Source: Mageeibacillus sp. UBA1255
Lineage (GTDB): Bacteria > Bacillota > Clostridia > UBA1212 > UBA1255
Reading direction: 5' to 3'
NCBI GenBank assembly: GCA_002308795.1
Contig: DBVV01000058.1
Location: 1-5,665 of the forward strand
DNA: 5,665 nucleotides
Of this stretch, positions 1 to 5,665 are shown piece by piece; positions within the stretch are counted from its first letter, which is position 1, and each line of letters starts with the position of its first letter. The notes under the pieces are model-generated. The model was given only the letters and a program-made list of their open reading frames with translations, ran no database searches and was not told the origin of the DNA. The translations under genes were made by a program, and so were the position numbers.

Positions 1-27
1 GCACGCAGCACTCTTTTCATTGCCCCG

Positions 28-46
28 GCGCGTTGCTGCAGCGCGC
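28..46. terminator. GC-rich hairpin upstream of the promoter; weak terminator or regulatory palindrome
   Basis: Bases 28-35 pair with 39-46 to give an 8-bp stem (one G-T wobble) around a 3-base CTG loop. The following bases (ACTTTAATT) are only mildly T-rich, so it would be a poor intrinsic terminator for a gene to the left of the window. It ends just 7 bases before the -35 box, so an operator or a chance GC palindrome is also possible. No gene can be recognised in bases 1-53: all three + frames stay open into 51-73 but give only about 17-24 residues without familiar content. Confidence 0.3.
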
Positions 47-53
47 ACTTTAA

Positions 54-82
54 TTGACACCCCGCCGTTTTAATGATATTAT
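54..82 (+). promoter_or_regulatory. Predicted sigma-A (housekeeping) promoter with extended -10
   Basis: A perfect -35 hexamer TTGACA (54-59) is followed by a 17-base spacer and TATTAT (77-82), one mismatch from TATAAT. TG at 74-75, one base before the -10, gives the TGn extended -10 that strengthens Gram-positive promoters. Transcription should start near base 89, leaving a leader of about 70 bases before the first gene. It is the only convincing promoter seen in the window, and the four genes follow it with small gaps, so it probably drives all of them. This is a sequence match only; no start site has been measured. Confidence 0.75.
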
Positions 83-144
83 AGGCACGCGATGATCGGC
101 TGCGCCGAGACGGGATATCAGGACGGTAAAACAGCACGGTCACG

Positions 145-153
145 AAGGAAGAG
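145..153 (+). promoter_or_regulatory. Ribosome binding site of the first gene
   Basis: AAGGAAGAG lies 5 bases before the ATG at 159, a good match to the Shine-Dalgarno consensus. It fixes the start at 159 rather than at the internal ATGs that encode Met16 and Met17, which would cut away the basic n-region of the signal peptide. Confidence 0.7.
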
Positions 154-158
154 CATTA

Positions 159-1229
159 ATGAAACAGAGCGGAAAAACAGGCAGAATTAAAAGGACAGCG
201 GCCATGATGATCGTAATGATCATGCTGCTGACGATATGTGGAGGATTTATGAATTCCTGCGTAAAATCACCCGAAACAGAAATGTATATGATCGTCCCGG
301 AACAGAACAGTTTGATGGAATGCTATATCATCAAAACAAAAGCCGGAAAGATCATCGTTATTGACGGCGGCATCGCCGGACAAGGTTATGAAGCGGCCCC
401 GTATCTCCAGGCTGCGATCCGGGCAGTAGCCGGTAAAAAAGAAGGGGAATACCTCGAAGTTGAGGCATGGTTCCTTTCTCACGCGCACAATGACCACTTC
501 AATGAGCTCGGAAAGCTTCTTCGCGAATATGCCAGGGAAGATAACTTCTTCATCAAGAATTTTTACTTCGATTTCCCTCCGTATGATACGCCGGAGTTCC
601 CGTACACGGACGGAGATTATCCGGATCTGCTGAAACTGAAGAAAGGCTTCGATCACTATGCGCAAGTAAACGGGTTCGAGATCCCTGAGGGTAAATCTTA
701 CTATGACGTCTGGAACGGTGCGCTGGTAAATAAAGACACTATCGCGGCAGGGCAGGAGATCGTTATCGACGAACTCACTTTTGAAATGCTGCAGACGTGG
801 GATCTGTCGGATAAGAGCGACGTGAATTCAAGTTCTCTGGTGTTCCGCATGCACGTGGGTGATAAGACGGTCATGTTCCTGCACGACCTGGGGGCTCACG
901 GCGGAGAGAGGCTGCTTGCAAAGTACGGTGATAAGCTTAAGAGCGATTTCGTTCATATGGCGCACCACGGCCAGGCAGGCGTCAGGGAAGACGTTTATAA
1001 AGCGATCGACGGCGACGTGCATCTGTGGACAACGCCCATCTGGGTCTGGACGAATACCACCACTTACAGGATCGGCGAAACACGCATGTGGATCAACAAC
1101 GGCGTTGACTTCGACACGGCCGACGAGCACAATATCGTTGCCTGCCTGTACAAGGAGTATCCAAAGGTGCCCACTTCAATAGAATCCTGGAAGAAAGTGC
1201 TGCCCGTAATGAGGGTCAGGCTTGACTGA
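159..1229 (+). CDS. Exported ComEC-like MBL-fold metallo-hydrolase, probable lipoprotein
   Basis: This 356-residue protein is predicted to be a zinc-dependent hydrolase of the metallo-beta-lactamase fold acting outside the membrane. The N-terminus has a basic stretch (Lys2-Arg12), a hydrophobic core (about 14-31) and Cys34 in the context FMNSC. That is a non-canonical but plausible lipobox; a plain signal anchor is the alternative. The metal-binding signature HAHNDH is at 108-113 (His108, His110, Asp112, His113). The later part follows the ComEC/Rec2 C-terminal pattern: Asn-Ser-Ser-Ser before a beta strand (223-226), LHDLG (241-245, Asp243 as likely metal ligand), AHHG (268-271) and a terminal DTADEHNI segment (319-326). 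ComEC proteins usually have HHGS; here Gln272 replaces Ser. There is no ComEC transmembrane domain, so this is a stand-alone hydrolase and not the DNA-uptake channel. Substrate is unknown; phosphodiester bonds are a family-based guess. It is first in the putative operon, 27 bases before the cardiolipin synthase gene. Confidence 0.85.
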   Translation: MKQSGKTGRIKRTAAMMIVMIMLLTICGGFMNSCVKSPETEMYMIVPEQNSLMECYIIKTKAGKIIVIDGGIAGQGYEAAPYLQAAIRAVAGKKEGEYLEVEAWFLSHAHNDHFNELGKLLREYAREDNFFIKNFYFDFPPYDTPEFPYTDGDYPDLLKLKKGFDHYAQVNGFEIPEGKSYYDVWNGALVNKDTIAAGQEIVIDELTFEMLQTWDLSDKSDVNSSSLVFRMHVGDKTVMFLHDLGAHGGERLLAKYGDKLKSDFVHMAHHGQAGVREDVYKAIDGDVHLWTTPIWVWTNTTTYRIGETRMWINNGVDFDTADEHNIVACLYKEYPKVPTSIESWKKVLPVMRVRLD

Positions 1230-1237
1230 CGGTTCCC

Positions 1238-1243
1238 GGGGAG
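1238..1243 (+). promoter_or_regulatory. Distant, weak ribosome binding site of the cardiolipin synthase gene
   Basis: GGGGAG is the only Shine-Dalgarno-like run before the ATG at 1257, but it lies 13 bases away, longer than the usual 5-9. An in-frame TAA at 1251-1253 rules out an earlier start, so ATG 1257 is the first possible Met. Initiation may depend partly on ribosomes finishing the upstream gene at 1229. Confidence 0.4.
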
Positions 1244-1256
1244 ATAGACGTAACTT

Positions 1257-2876
1257 ATGGCAAAAAAAGCGGTCGATACCAAACCGAAGAAACCAAAAAA
1301 GAAGAAGCCGAATCTGCTCAGGATCACGGTAGCGGCGCTGATGTTCTTCATCCAGGCGGGGCTTCTTATGTTCGGCATAATCTATATGAACATTGCCGCG
1401 CTCATCACGTTCGTCTTTCTGCACATCGTTGCCGCCGTTTTTACGATATCGATCGTATATTCCGAGAGAAACTCGTCGTTTAAGCTGCTCTGGGTCGTCG
1501 TCGTGATGGCGATACCGGGGCTTGGTATAATCCTGTACCTGTTCTGGGGCCTTCCCAGGCCGCCGAGAAGGATAGCTAAAACGATGCCGCTGGGCTCCGA
1601 TCTGCGTATAGCCGAAGCGCCTCCGTGCACGGCCGAAAAACGACTTGAGAACGTAAAGGCGCTCGGGGAAGAATATCCCAACCAGGAGAAGATCGCGTGT
1701 TATTTAGAGCGTTCGGGGTATCCGGTTTATCCGGGGCAGGACGTAAAATATTACGGCCTTGGCGACGAATTGTTCCCTGATATGATGGACGCCATCCAAA
1801 AAGCAGAAAAATTCGTATTTATCGAAACGTTTATATTGTCCGAGGGAACGCTCTGGAACGATCTTTACGGGCTGCTCTGCCAAAAAGCAGAGGAGGGCGT
1901 AGACGTAAGGCTGCTGTATGACGATTTCGGAAGCATTTTCGCGCTGCCGTGGAAGTTCGGAAAGTTGAAATCCAGGCCGAATCTCCAGGTGGCCGAGTTC
2001 AACAGATTCATTCCGTTCATAAGCAGTATTTATATCGGCAATCACCGGAACCACCAGAAACTGTGCGTCGTTGACGGCAGGGTAGCGTTCACGGGCGGCG
2101 TCAATATCGCCGATGAATATGCCAATCTTGTTGACGCGTACGGTCAATGGAAGGATTCGGGCATGCGTCTTCGCGGTGACGGTGTCTGGAGCATGACTGT
2201 GATGTTCCTGCAGATGTGGACGTACGCTAATTCCAGGAAGCGAAAGGAACCCGAGAATTTCCTCGATTTTTACGTCCCGGCGGATGGCGGGATTGAAGAT
2301 AAGGCGGCGGAGGAGAGAGTGCCTTCGTACGCTCTTCCGATATCAGACGGACCGTACGGAAAAGGACCGAACCGCCCGGCAGAATTTCTGTATCTCCAGA
2401 TGATAAACCGCGCACGCAGATATATTTATATAAGCACGCCTTATCTGATCCTCGATAACGAGATGTCAACGGCACTTTGCATGGCCGCATATTCAGGCGT
2501 TGACGTGCGCATCGTAACGCCGGGGATACCCGATAAGAAATACGTGTATCCGGTCACCCGCTACTATTATGGAAGGCTGCTGAAGGCAGGCGTGAGAGTT
2601 TACGAATACGAGCCCGGATTCATACATGCTAAAAATATCGTTTCCGACGACGAAACGGCGCTGGTGGGGACGATCAATGTTGACTTCCGTTCGTTCTATC
2701 TTCATTTCGAAGACGCGATATGGACGTGCGGCGGGACCGCGGTAGAAGAAGTAAAGAAAGACTTTGACGAAACGATCGAAGTTTCGAGGGAAATATCGCT
2801 GGAGGAATGGGAGAGCAGGCCGTGGTGGTACAAGGTCGTACAGGCGCTGCTGAGGCTTATTTCTCCGCTGTTCTGA
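1257..2876 (+). CDS. cls: Cardiolipin synthase, phospholipase D superfamily, membrane-bound
   Basis: This 539-residue enzyme is predicted to join two phosphatidylglycerol molecules into cardiolipin and release glycerol, at the inner face of the membrane. After a strongly basic start (Lys-rich to about residue 18) come three hydrophobic segments (about 23-43, 45-67 and 77-97). The last one, with IPGLG and YLFWG, matches the PLDc_N (phospholipase D nuclease N-terminal) domain. Two catalytic HKD motifs are complete: His266-Lys268-Asp273, followed by GGVNIADEY, and His457-Lys459-Asp464, followed by GTINVDFRS and LHFE. Two intact motifs in one chain are what the enzyme needs to be active, and the length fits the long clostridial form. 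GT in place of the more common GS after the second motif is typical of clostridial members, as I recall them. It lies between the exported hydrolase and the sigma-like fusion gene. Another phosphatidyltransferase role is possible, but cardiolipin synthase is by far the best reading. Confidence 0.93.
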   Translation: MAKKAVDTKPKKPKKKKPNLLRITVAALMFFIQAGLLMFGIIYMNIAALITFVFLHIVAAVFTISIVYSERNSSFKLLWVVVVMAIPGLGIILYLFWGLPRPPRRIAKTMPLGSDLRIAEAPPCTAEKRLENVKALGEEYPNQEKIACYLERSGYPVYPGQDVKYYGLGDELFPDMMDAIQKAEKFVFIETFILSEGTLWNDLYGLLCQKAEEGVDVRLLYDDFGSIFALPWKFGKLKSRPNLQVAEFNRFIPFISSIYIGNHRNHQKLCVVDGRVAFTGGVNIADEYANLVDAYGQWKDSGMRLRGDGVWSMTVMFLQMWTYANSRKRKEPENFLDFYVPADGGIEDKAAEERVPSYALPISDGPYGKGPNRPAEFLYLQMINRARRYIYISTPYLILDNEMSTALCMAAYSGVDVRIVTPGIPDKKYVYPVTRYYYGRLLKAGVRVYEYEPGFIHAKNIVSDDETALVGTINVDFRSFYLHFEDAIWTCGGTAVEEVKKDFDETIEVSREISLEEWESRPWWYKVVQALLRLISPLF

Positions 2877-2885
2877 GGCTGAGAC

Positions 2886-2890
2886 AGGGA
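2886..2890 (+). promoter_or_regulatory. Ribosome binding site of the sigma-like fusion gene
   Basis: AGGGA ends 4 bases before ATG 2895, rather close but usable. The gene starts only 18 bases after the cardiolipin synthase stop, and this gap has no terminator or promoter, which supports co-transcription. Confidence 0.5.
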
Positions 2891-2894
2891 TAAT

Positions 2895-4697
2895 ATGAAG
2901 CTGGAATATAACATTATCGGTATCGCTAAGAATTCAGAAGAAGATCTCCGGACTGTATACAGGTCAATGGCTCCGGGCGTTTTCGGACTTGCCCTTTCCG
3001 TAACGAAATCACGAAAACTTGCCCGCGAGATAACCGTCGAAACGTTCAGACGTGTCGTGCGCTACGCCCCCACGTTCGATACGGATATGAGCGGTCAATA
3101 CTGGATCCTCGATATGTGTATGCAGCTGTCAAGAAACTCCCTGCGCGACCCTGCCGTTGCCCCTTCGTCCATCGCGAAAGAGGAGGTCGACAATGCCTCC
3201 GCGCTTCTTAGCGACACGCTGTTTAAACTTGACGGCGACCGCGGTACGATGCTCGTGCTGAAGGCGGCAACGGAGCTCAGGAACGTGGATATCGCCCAGC
3301 TATGCGGTTATTATTCCGGGTCTGCCGGAGCCGAGATCAGGCGCGGTATCGCAAGGCTGGCGGATATGGATAAAAACCGCGATAAAAAGGAGATCCTCCC
3401 CGAACTGAAGCGCGATATCGAGGCTGTCTGCCCGGATCTTTACGACAAGATCGGGGACGGTGAACGGACTGTCGTGGCACACGTGAGTCACGAAGCTATG
3501 TACCTGTCTGATGAGGTCAATTCTTTTTCCGCGGATGAAAAAGAGGCGGAAAAAATTGCCGAGAGGGAAGCAGGGCGCAAAAAGAAGGCGAGGTCAGCTC
3601 GTTTAAGGGTGCTCGCGGTCATTGCAGGTCTGCTTCTTATCGGCGGGATCGTCGCCGGAATCATAATTTCGACCAGGAGCAGCGTAAGGCCGGGCAATGA
3701 AGAGAAAGTTCCGCCGGGCGTGCAGTTCGGCAATACGATCAATATGGTGTCCGCGGGCGGAAAGGTATATTACAGAGGCGTTGACGGCGGGATATATGCC
3801 GTGCCGAAAGGAAGCGGCGCGCCTGAACTCATCTACGGCGGGACCGTCCGGGAGCTTGTCAGCGACGGAACGAAACTGTTTTTCCGCGGAGAGAAAAGTA
3901 AAATCTATTCGATAAACACGGACGGATCGGGTTTGAAACAGCTCTGCGAAAAGTCCGGCACGACGCTCTGCTTCAGCGGCGGAAGACTCTATTTCAGCGC
4001 ATCAGACGGGATCTATTCGATGCCGGGAGAAGGCGTTTCCGACGACAGCGAACTCACCGCCGTATACCTTGAAGAGGTGGAAGACGCCCCGTCGAGGTAC
4101 TGCATCGTTGTCGACGAAAAAGGGAAGGTACTGTTTTCGGGCGGCGCGGATAAGGGAATCTATTACGTCTCGGAATTTGCCGGCTCAGCGACGCTGGGAG
4201 TGCTGTATTTCGACGAAGTATATTATATGACGCTCTGGGACGGAGAATTGCTTTTTGACGCCGTATCGATGCACGACATAGAACTGTATACGCTGGATGC
4301 GGACAATAAAAAATTGTCCGTCGTCGGTCTGAATTATTCCGTCGGCAATGACGGCGAGACGGTCACCACCGGCGAACCGGTATTGTCCTATTCGGCCGCT
4401 TACTGTGTTTACGGCAGCAAGCTTTGGTACGAGGGTTATACGCGAAACGAGTCAGACGAGAAAGATAATATCGGAATTTACGTAATAGAAAAGAATTCGG
4501 ATAAACCGAGGCTTCTCCTAGGCATACCGGCAGACGGGCTTCACGTGAGTGAAATGTTTACGGACGGAGAAAGGCTTTACTGTTTCTATTCCGACGGAAA
4601 GCCTGACGGGAAACGCGAACTGATCTCGTATAACGTAAACGATCTTAGCGAATCCATGCAGATATTCGCGCTCGACCGCTCAGCTGCTCAGCCGTAG
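2895..4697 (+). CDS. ECF-sigma-like / transmembrane / beta-propeller fusion protein
   Basis: This 600-residue protein has three parts. Residues about 17-86 match sigma-70 region 2: from Leu18 to Asp85 they line up without gaps against B. subtilis SigW as I recall it, including EITVETF at the region 2.2 position, FDTD, and WILDMCMQLSRNSLRD at regions 2.3-2.4. Residues about 103-157 resemble region 4 (KLDGDR...LVLKAATELRNVDIAQL...EIRRGIARL), also gapless, but the usual GTVKxR of the recognition helix reads GSAGAE. A charged linker (about 160-237, ending in Lys/Arg) leads to one transmembrane helix (about 239-260). The rest (about 280-592) has about seven repeats with a DG-x-LYF...IY pattern, like DUF5050 or YWTD-style propellers. 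Basic residues before the helix predict sigma part inside, propeller outside. It may be a membrane-held regulator that senses an outside ligand; the altered region 4 makes true sigma activity uncertain. It sits between two phospholipid enzyme genes. No specific gene name is recognised. Confidence 0.8.
   Translation: MKLEYNIIGIAKNSEEDLRTVYRSMAPGVFGLALSVTKSRKLAREITVETFRRVVRYAPTFDTDMSGQYWILDMCMQLSRNSLRDPAVAPSSIAKEEVDNASALLSDTLFKLDGDRGTMLVLKAATELRNVDIAQLCGYYSGSAGAEIRRGIARLADMDKNRDKKEILPELKRDIEAVCPDLYDKIGDGERTVVAHVSHEAMYLSDEVNSFSADEKEAEKIAEREAGRKKKARSARLRVLAVIAGLLLIGGIVAGIIISTRSSVRPGNEEKVPPGVQFGNTINMVSAGGKVYYRGVDGGIYAVPKGSGAPELIYGGTVRELVSDGTKLFFRGEKSKIYSINTDGSGLKQLCEKSGTTLCFSGGRLYFSASDGIYSMPGEGVSDDSELTAVYLEEVEDAPSRYCIVVDEKGKVLFSGGADKGIYYVSEFAGSATLGVLYFDEVYYMTLWDGELLFDAVSMHDIELYTLDADNKKLSVVGLNYSVGNDGETVTTGEPVLSYSAAYCVYGSKLWYEGYTRNESDEKDNIGIYVIEKNSDKPRLLLGIPADGLHVSEMFTDGERLYCFYSDGKPDGKRELISYNVNDLSESMQIFALDRSAAQP
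3609..3674 (+). other. Single transmembrane helix of the fusion protein
   Basis: Residues about 239-260 are almost all Val, Ile, Leu, Ala or Gly and are preceded by a run of Lys and Arg (229-238). By the positive-inside rule the N-terminal sigma-like part is in the cytoplasm and the repeat domain is outside. There is no other hydrophobic stretch long enough to cross the membrane and no N-terminal signal peptide, so the helix itself must act as the export signal. Confidence 0.8.
3756..4670 (+). repeat. Seven degenerate protein repeats forming a probable beta-propeller
   Basis: A pattern of Gly (often Asp-Gly), Lys/Arg/Glu, then Val/Leu-Tyr/Phe-Tyr/Phe, followed 8-20 residues later by an Ile/Leu-Tyr strand, recurs at residues near 288, 325, 363, 410, 450, 507 and 558. 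Spacing runs from 37 to 57 residues, as expected for propeller blades. Clear examples are GGKVYYRG, DGTKLFFRG, GGRLYFSAS, DGELLFDAV and DGERLYCFY. The repeat is at protein level; the DNA copies have diverged. Such domains often bind ligands, glycans or other proteins. No enzymatic motif is seen. Confidence 0.65.
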
Positions 4698-4720
4698 CCG
4701 CATCGGGGCAGGCAGAAGAA

Positions 4721-4747
4721 ATGCTGCAGAAAGAAATGGTCAGATGA
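4721..4747 (+). CDS. Possible 8-codon leader peptide overlapping the lipid kinase start
   Basis: ATG at 4721 opens a frame of eight codons (MLQKEMVR) whose TGA stop at 4745-4747 overlaps the ATG of the lipid kinase at 4744 in an ATGA junction. A GGGGCAGG run (4705-4712) lies 8 bases before 4721 and is a better Shine-Dalgarno candidate than anything directly ahead of 4744. If translated, it would deliver ribosomes to the kinase start by termination-reinitiation. Short frames like this arise often by chance, so it is a weak call. Confidence 0.2.
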   Translation: MLQKEMVR

Positions 4748-5665
4748 ATGGCTTGTTTATAATCAATCCGGTATCCGGTTCAAAAAGCGTCCATCAGCAG
4801 GTCCCGGCCGTGCTGGACATTCTGCTTGAGCGGACTGACTGCAAAGGCATACACGTTTTTTATACACATAAAAAAGGTGACGCGGAAGAAACCGCAGGGA
4901 ATTTGCGTAAGGGGCAATACGATTTCGTGTGTGCCGTTGGCGGCGACGGGACGATCAGCGAAGTTGCAGCCGGGCTTTACAGGAGCCGAAGCGGTATCCC
5001 CATGGCGGTAATGGCGGCGGGGACGTCAAATGATTTTTCGACGTCGCTGTCTATGCCTAAGACCGCGAAAGAGATCGCGGATATGATACTGGAGGGGAAT
5101 ATCGCCCGTACCGACCTTGGCCGCATTAACGGCAAGTATTTTTACAGCGAAGTCGGAGGAGGTGGACTCGCGGAGGTCGCCCACAGTACGCCTGCTGATA
5201 AAAAAACACGTTTCGGATATCTGGCGTACCTGAGCGGAGGCCTGAAAAAATACGGAAATCTGAAGCTGGATACAATCCCGCTCATCTACGAGATCGACGG
5301 AATAGAAGAAGAGTTCGACACGTTCTGCTTTTCACTCACCAACGCAAAAAGGGCAGGCGGATTCAGCACGATCGCGCCGCTGGCCAAAATCGACGACGGA
5401 CGGATGGATCTTTGTATAATAAAAAAAGTTGCCCGCATGGAGGTCCTTCCGGCGATCATGCAGATCAACGCGGGGGAGCATGCGAACAATAACAAGTGGA
5501 TCGAATACCGGCAGTTAAAAACGCTGAAGGTCAGGACTAAAAATGAAAGCGACGCGTTCGTGCTCGATATCGACGGCGAGGACGGCGGCAATCTCCCTCT
5601 CGATTTTGAGATCGTTCCGGCTGCGGTCGATCTGATCGTTCCTCCCGATCCGGCAGATTACGAGC
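4744..5665 (+). CDS. Diacylglycerol kinase family lipid kinase (YegS/BmrU type), 3' end missing
   Basis: The frame is open from ATG 4744 to the window edge: 307 codons plus one base, with no stop, so the C-terminus lies outside. The protein is predicted to transfer phosphate from ATP to diacylglycerol or a related lipid at the cytoplasmic membrane face, feeding phosphatidic acid back into phospholipid synthesis. Family motifs appear in order: INPVSG (7-12) in the first strand, the nucleotide-binding GGDGT (66-70), GTSNDF (93-98), the APLAKIDDGRMD segment (211-222, matching the usual aPxAklDDGxLD), and DGE (277-279) near the C-terminal end of the fold. Members are usually about 290-330 residues, so very little should be missing. 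ATG 4744 places INPVSG where the family expects it. The sequence directly upstream has only a weak Shine-Dalgarno (AAAGAAATGG). Exact substrate (diacylglycerol, sphingoid base, phosphatidylglycerol or another lipid) cannot be read from sequence. It follows the fusion gene by 46 bases. Confidence 0.9.
   Translation, partial: MNGLFIINPVSGSKSVHQQVPAVLDILLERTDCKGIHVFYTHKKGDAEETAGNLRKGQYDFVCAVGGDGTISEVAAGLYRSRSGIPMAVMAAGTSNDFSTSLSMPKTAKEIADMILEGNIARTDLGRINGKYFYSEVGGGGLAEVAHSTPADKKTRFGYLAYLSGGLKKYGNLKLDTIPLIYEIDGIEEEFDTFCFSLTNAKRAGGFSTIAPLAKIDDGRMDLCIIKKVARMEVLPAIMQINAGEHANNNKWIEYRQLKTLKVRTKNESDAFVLDIDGEDGGNLPLDFEIVPAAVDLIVPPDPADYE

Noticed and set aside
96..108. Small hairpin (TCGGC-TGC-GCCGA) in the 5' leader
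   Set aside because: A 5-bp stem with a 3-base loop is too small to claim as a riboswitch or attenuator; no conserved RNA motif is recognised in the 70-base leader.
92..190. Upstream + strand frame of about 32 codons starting at ATG 92 and overlapping the first gene
   Set aside because: It starts about 3 bases after the predicted transcription start, has no ribosome binding site, overlaps the hydrolase gene out of frame and has no recognisable content.
859..1182. 107-codon + strand frame inside the hydrolase gene
   Set aside because: It is a shifted-frame shadow of the hydrolase C-terminal region, which continues without a break to its own stop at 1229.
1704..2147. 147-codon minus-strand open frame
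   Set aside because: It lies wholly antisense to the catalytic part of the cardiolipin synthase gene, whose motifs are intact; the protein has no family resemblance. Other opposite-strand frames in the window were rejected for the same reason.
4698..4743. Possible terminator or separate promoter between the fusion gene and the lipid kinase gene
   Set aside because: The 46-base gap has no stable stem with a T-run and no -35/-10 pair, so read-through from upstream is the simpler view.
4826..5011. 61-codon + strand frame inside the lipid kinase gene
   Set aside because: The kinase frame from 4744 carries INPVSG, GGDGT and the other family motifs across this stretch, so this is an out-of-frame shadow.
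1..5665. CRISPR arrays, tRNA or rRNA genes, insertion sequences, phage or toxin genes
   Set aside because: No direct repeat arrays, terminal inverted repeats, transposase motifs or RNA gene signatures were seen on either strand; nearly all of the window is explained by the four genes.

Overview
The window holds four closely spaced genes, all on the + strand, behind one strong predicted housekeeping promoter. Base composition looks roughly balanced between GC and AT. The protein types point to a Gram-positive anaerobe of the class Clostridia (Bacillota), possibly an uncultured gut lineage. The clues are a lysine-rich, clostridial-style cardiolipin synthase with a GTIN...RS...LHFE second active-site region, a DUF5050-like propeller, and AGGA-type ribosome binding sites. 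This placement is an inference; no marker gene is present.

Layout. Bases 1-158 hold a GC-rich hairpin (28-46), a near-consensus promoter (TTGACA, 17-base spacer, TATTAT with a TGn extension, 54-82) and a leader of about 70 bases. Gene 1 (159-1229) encodes an exported, probably lipid-anchored metallo-beta-lactamase-fold hydrolase like the C-terminal domain of ComEC. Gene 2 (1257-2876) encodes a membrane-bound cardiolipin synthase of the phospholipase D superfamily with both HKD motifs intact. Gene 3 (2895-4697) is the most unusual: an ECF-sigma-factor-like N-terminus, a charged linker, one transmembrane helix and a predicted outside propeller of about seven blades. Gene 4 (4744 to beyond the window end) encodes a lipid kinase of the diacylglycerol kinase / YegS / BmrU family and is cut off at the right edge.

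How they may work together. Gaps of 27, 18 and 46 bases and the absence of clear terminators suggest one operon. Two of the four products act on glycerophospholipids: one makes cardiolipin from phosphatidylglycerol, the other probably phosphorylates diacylglycerol or a related lipid. The other two face outward: a secreted hydrolase and a single-pass protein that could link an outside propeller to an inside sigma-like module. A reasonable but untested reading is an envelope-lipid maintenance operon with its own membrane-spanning sensor or regulator. The sigma-like module keeps the overall region 2 and region 4 pattern, but the position of the -35 recognition helix is altered. It may therefore not be a working sigma factor.
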